Shown piece by piece: positions 60,851 through 64,000 of a stretch of DNA of 64,000 nucleotides; the stretch's first letter is position 1, and each line of letters begins with the position of its first letter. Origin of the DNA: Ptychodera flava (Eukaryota; Hemichordata; Enteropneusta; Ptychoderidae); contig NW_027248278.1 of the NCBI RefSeq assembly GCF_041260155.1, positions 18,798,244 through 18,862,243 on the forward strand, in the 5' to 3' direction. Both the position numbers and the translations under genes were made by a program. The notes under the pieces were generated by a model. The model saw nothing but the letters and a program-made list of their open reading frames with translations. It was not told where the DNA came from and searched no databases.

Positions 60851-61542
60851 TGACTACGCATGCGCTTATTCATAATATACTATGCGAGTAACCGGAAGTG
60901 TACCCTTCTTTCATAGGCGCCGCCATGTTTTTTTTCGAGTACTCGTAAATAGACAAAAACGAAACAAATTACCATTATATAACATGCCTTTTATAAAATA
61001 TACCTCTTTTATTAGCCAGTAAATGTTATTATGCACTTTGTCGCTGATACAAAATATCGTTAATATAGATAAAGGGAGAAAACTGTCGTGCATATGAACG
61101 GGGGCATACGCAAAGAATGCTGGGATTGAATTATAGAGGAGCGCCCCCTGTGTCAATAATTAGATTCAAAAATTGCCGGTTTTTAGACGGAACGCGTTAG
61201 TTTTCAGCTTGCAAGTGGAAGGTGGGCAGTGCGGTTACCATTGCAATGATAATGATTGCATAATACGTCCCTTGTTTATCGCAATAGGCTGTTATCATTG
61301 TAAAAATTGCCAATTTTTGTCCAAAATTTTTCACGCTACAGAAAATCTGCCCTGCTGCAGGGTTTGATGTCGTGTACGTACGTAAACTGCTTTCATCAGA
61401 GGGAAACTGGGCATACCGGTAGTTGTCATATAAACGTTTATGAAGTAACAATTACAGTTTATCATGAATCAATACAAATAACATTGCCAATCTTTAATAA
61501 CCCCTGGCGCGACACCAAGGGCTGAGCCCTATATAATATTAT
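60851..61542. other. No gene; promoter-like motifs
   Basis: TACGCATGCGCTT (60854-60866), ACCGGAAGTG (60891-60900, ETS-type) and GGCGCCGCCATG (60917-60928, YY1-type) lie within 75 bp, a grouping usual in housekeeping promoters. The ATG leads to a stop within a few codons, and no exon was recognised. Confidence 0.3.
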
Positions 61543-62998
61543 AAAATTCGGATAGTTTTCAATCGGATTCGAACCCACAACATACGGCATCAGTCGCCTA
61601 GCTGAAAGGCCAGAGACAGAACCAGTCGGCTAAATCTCCACTCCCAAAAAAGAGTGGTTCAATAGCCGGCTAAGTTGTTACATTTTTCTGACTGAGGCCG
61701 CTCAACACGTTGTAGAGTTCGTGAAGCACTCACGCACGCATGCTCACTATCATACATCGCACATACACACTTTATCGAAGCGAAGAAACGAATTTCATCG
61801 CTTTAACTGGGCGAACGATAACCTCGGGGACAATTCTGTCCACCAGCAGTGTTACCTACCCAGGGTAGAAAATTCGGATAGTTTTCAATCGGATTCGAAC
61901 CCACAACATACGGCATCAGTCGCCTAGCTGAAAGGCCACAGACAGAACCAGTCGGCTAAATCTCCACTCCCAAAAAGAGTGGTTCAATAGCCGGCTAAGT
62001 TGTTACATTTTTCTGACTGAGGCCGCTCAACACGTTGTAGAGTTCGTGAAGCACTCACGCACGCATGCTCACTATCATACATCGCACATACACACTTTAT
62101 CGAAGCGAAGAAACGAATTTCATCGCTTTAACTGGGCGAACGATAACCTCGGGGACAATTCTGTCCACCAGCAGTGTTACCTACCCAGGGTAGAAAATTC
62201 GGATAGTTTTCAATCGGATTCGAACCCACAACATACGGCATCAGTCGCCTAGCTGAAAGGCCACAGACAGAACCAGTCGGCTAAATCTCCACTCCCAAAA
62301 AGAGTGGTTCAATAGCCGGCTAAGTTGTTACATTTTTCTGACTGAGGCCGCTCAACACGTTGTAGAGTTCGTGAAGCACTCACGCACGCATGCTCACTAT
62401 CATACATCGCACATACACACTTTATCGAAGCGAAGAAACGAATTTCATCGCTTTAACTGGGCGAACGATAACCTCGGGGACAATTCTGTCCACCAGCAGT
62501 GTTACCTACCCAGGGTAGAAAATTCGGATAGTTTTCAATCGGATTCGAACCCACAACATACGGCATCAGTCGCCTAGCTGAAAGGCCACAGACAGAACCA
62601 GTCGGCTAAATCTCCACTCCCAAAAAGAGTGGTTCAATAGCCGGCTAAGTTGTTACATTTTTCTGACTGAGGCCGCTCAACACGTTGTAGAGTTCGTGAA
62701 GCACTCACGCACGCATGCTCACTATCATACATCGCACATACACACTTTATCGAAGCGAAGAAACGAATTTCATCGCTTTAACTGGCGAACGATAACCTCG
62801 GGGACAATTCTGTCCACCAGCAGTGTTACCTACCCAGGGTAGAAAATTCGGATAGTTTTCAATCGGATTCGAACCCACAACATACGGCATCAGTCGCCTA
62901 GCTGAAAGGCCACAGACAGAACCAGTCGGCTAAATCTCCACTCCCAAAAAGAGTGGTTCAATAGCCGGCTAAGTTGTTACATTTTTCTGACTGAGGCC
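61543..62998 (-). repeat. Tandem array of 325-bp SINE-derived unit
   Basis: Starts of AATTCGGATAGTTTTC fall at 61545, 61871, 62196, 62521 and 62845, so four full units (326, 325, 325, 324 bp) and a partial fifth. Units are almost identical. Read on the minus strand each contains an A-box-like TTTAGCCGACTGG, a possible second one (CTTAGCCGGCTATTG) and B box GGGTTCGAATCC, as in the single copy at 28121-28380. The 68-codon frames repeated at 61721, 62046 and 62371 are translations of the unit. The last unit is cut by the LINE at 62999. Confidence 0.85.
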
Positions 62999-63630
62999 AA
63001 TTGTAAAATATCATCTTAGCTCTCTGAGTTAAAAAGGGACGAATACGTTTTAGATGCAGCAATTTAAAGGCTACCTTACTACAAACTGATTCCATTGTGC
63101 CAACCAAGGATCTTTATCGTAGATTACGATGTTTACCACTCGCTTTTAAAATTCAATTAAACAGACTGGTCCTAGTTTTTAAAGCTAAGGAAAAGCTTGC
63201 ACCAAGCAATATTAATGAATTTTTTAACGAATACCGTCCTTTGAGAAACTTACGATCTGCAAATAAGCATCTTTTAGACATTCCAAGAGCCAGAACAGAG
63301 TTTTTCAGAAAGTCATTTCAAGTAACAGGTGCAATTGAATTTAATAATTTACCTTTTTATCTTAGGGAGCTGGAAGATGTTAATGATTTTAAAAAGGCTT
63401 GTCATAATTATTTATTAACCAAATACATCGAAACTTGTTAATGCTGTTTTCTCACGCCCTGTATCATTTCTTGCGTGATTTGTACTGTGTCTCTTTTAAT
63501 ATTCGATTGTTTTTGTGTTTTATGTCTTTTTGTGTCTCGACCTCCATGAAAAGAGGTTTTCGTAACCTATGGAGTTATCGAGATTAATAATAAAGTTTAA
63601 ATAAATAAATAAATTTAAATAAATAAAAAA
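62999..63630 (+). mobile_element. LINE 3' end with (AAAT)n tail
   Basis: A 114-codon frame (63097-63441) preceded by in-frame related sequence reads LYRRLRCLPLAFKIQLNRLV, PLRNLRSANKHLLDIPRART and EFNNLPFYLRELEDVNDFKK, a LINE ORF2 C-terminus. Then follow a 3' UTR with TCTCGACCTCCATGAAAAGA and TTTTCGTAACCTATGGAG (a short stem) and a tail of AAATAAATAAAT near 63595-63630. It is 5'-truncated, inserted into the last SINE unit after CTGAGGCC at 62998. The frame is intact over this stretch, suggesting a fairly recent insertion. Confidence 0.85.
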
Positions 63631-64000
63631 AACGTGCAGCTTCCTAAATACTCGGTATGCCAAAGAGATTACGTGATGGCAGTGCAACCCCCTTGTACGA
63701 ACGCGTATAGAAACACAATTGATGAAGTGTATTTGTGCACGTGATTTCGTTTGTATCATGGTCCATTCGAATTACAAGTTTAGCCATTAAATGCCAGAAA
63801 CAGCCAACGTTACGGCAAAACATGTGAAAATCATCTCTAGGTAATTTCCATTGATGGTTAAATGGAATCAAATGCCTTTTGTTATTGTTTTGTTATGAAA
63901 ATTTCCCATGCAAGTATGAAGGTCTCGTTTATTCCTTAAAATGATCGAAATTTACTCAGCTGTGTTGACACCAGGAGAGTACGCTAGGTCAAATACACAC
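63631..64000. other. No gene seen
   Basis: Unique sequence at the window end. Two minus-strand frames overlap without domains. Nothing recognised. Confidence 0.45.

Noticed and set aside
61565..61640. Functional tRNA gene on the minus strand
   Set aside because: B box is good, but the A box is imperfect and no acceptor stem or clean cloverleaf could be drawn; the sequence is tandemly repeated as a SINE-derived unit.
61721..62577. Three identical 68-codon frames beginning MKHSRTHAHYHTSHIHTL, resembling a repeated small gene
   Set aside because: They recur with the 325-bp SINE-derived unit, include the tRNA-like B box, and lack signal peptide, splice sites or a domain.
61555..62998. CRISPR-like regular repeats
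   Set aside because: Units are 325 bp with no short repeat/variable spacer pattern; the genome is eukaryotic.

Overview
This is an intron-rich, AT-rich animal genome segment dominated by repeats. Spliced genes with GT/AG introns, non-LTR (LINE) fragments, a tRNA-related SINE, small TTAA-flanked elements and abundant (TA)n, (GA)n and (CATA)n microsatellites point to a marine invertebrate. I lean towards a hemichordate- or amphioxus-like deuterostome, but this is a guess from general character and no diagnostic gene settles it. No prokaryotic features, CRISPR array, rRNA or functional tRNA gene was seen.

Positions 1021-38225 are a tandem segmental duplication: unit A (1021-14756), unit B (14757-27314), a shorter unit C (27315-30893) and a rearranged unit D (33434-38225). 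Each unit began with, or still carries parts of, a small minus-strand gene for a secreted peptide: a TATA promoter with a short non-coding first exon, a signal-peptide exon ending in a run of arginines, and an acidic helical last exon. Copy A (86 residues) and copy C (79 residues) read as intact. Copy B has a 1-bp deletion and early stop. The only promoter and first exon upstream of C lie in D. Around the gene each unit carries two decayed LINEs of opposite orientation, a TIR element inside one LINE, a TTAA-flanked MITE, and a pair of ~400-bp inverted arms.

From 38 to 47 kb little coding sequence is recognisable. There are two more TTAA-flanked elements, a 24-bp minisatellite that reads as an 8-residue repeat, and two doubtful minus-strand exons (43.3-43.8 kb). 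At 47322-51432 lies a ~4.1 kb foldback structure: long diverged inverted arms containing ~50-bp tandem repeats and (CATA)n tracts, with smaller hairpins nested inside.

The clearest ordinary gene is at 51906-56328 on the plus strand: a multi-exon, multi-EGF, single-pass membrane protein of the MEGF/SCARF/Draper type, whose six exons join in consistent phase. The last 7 kb holds three separate LINE 3'-end fragments and a tandem array of a 325-bp tRNA-related SINE unit, broken at its end by one of those LINEs.
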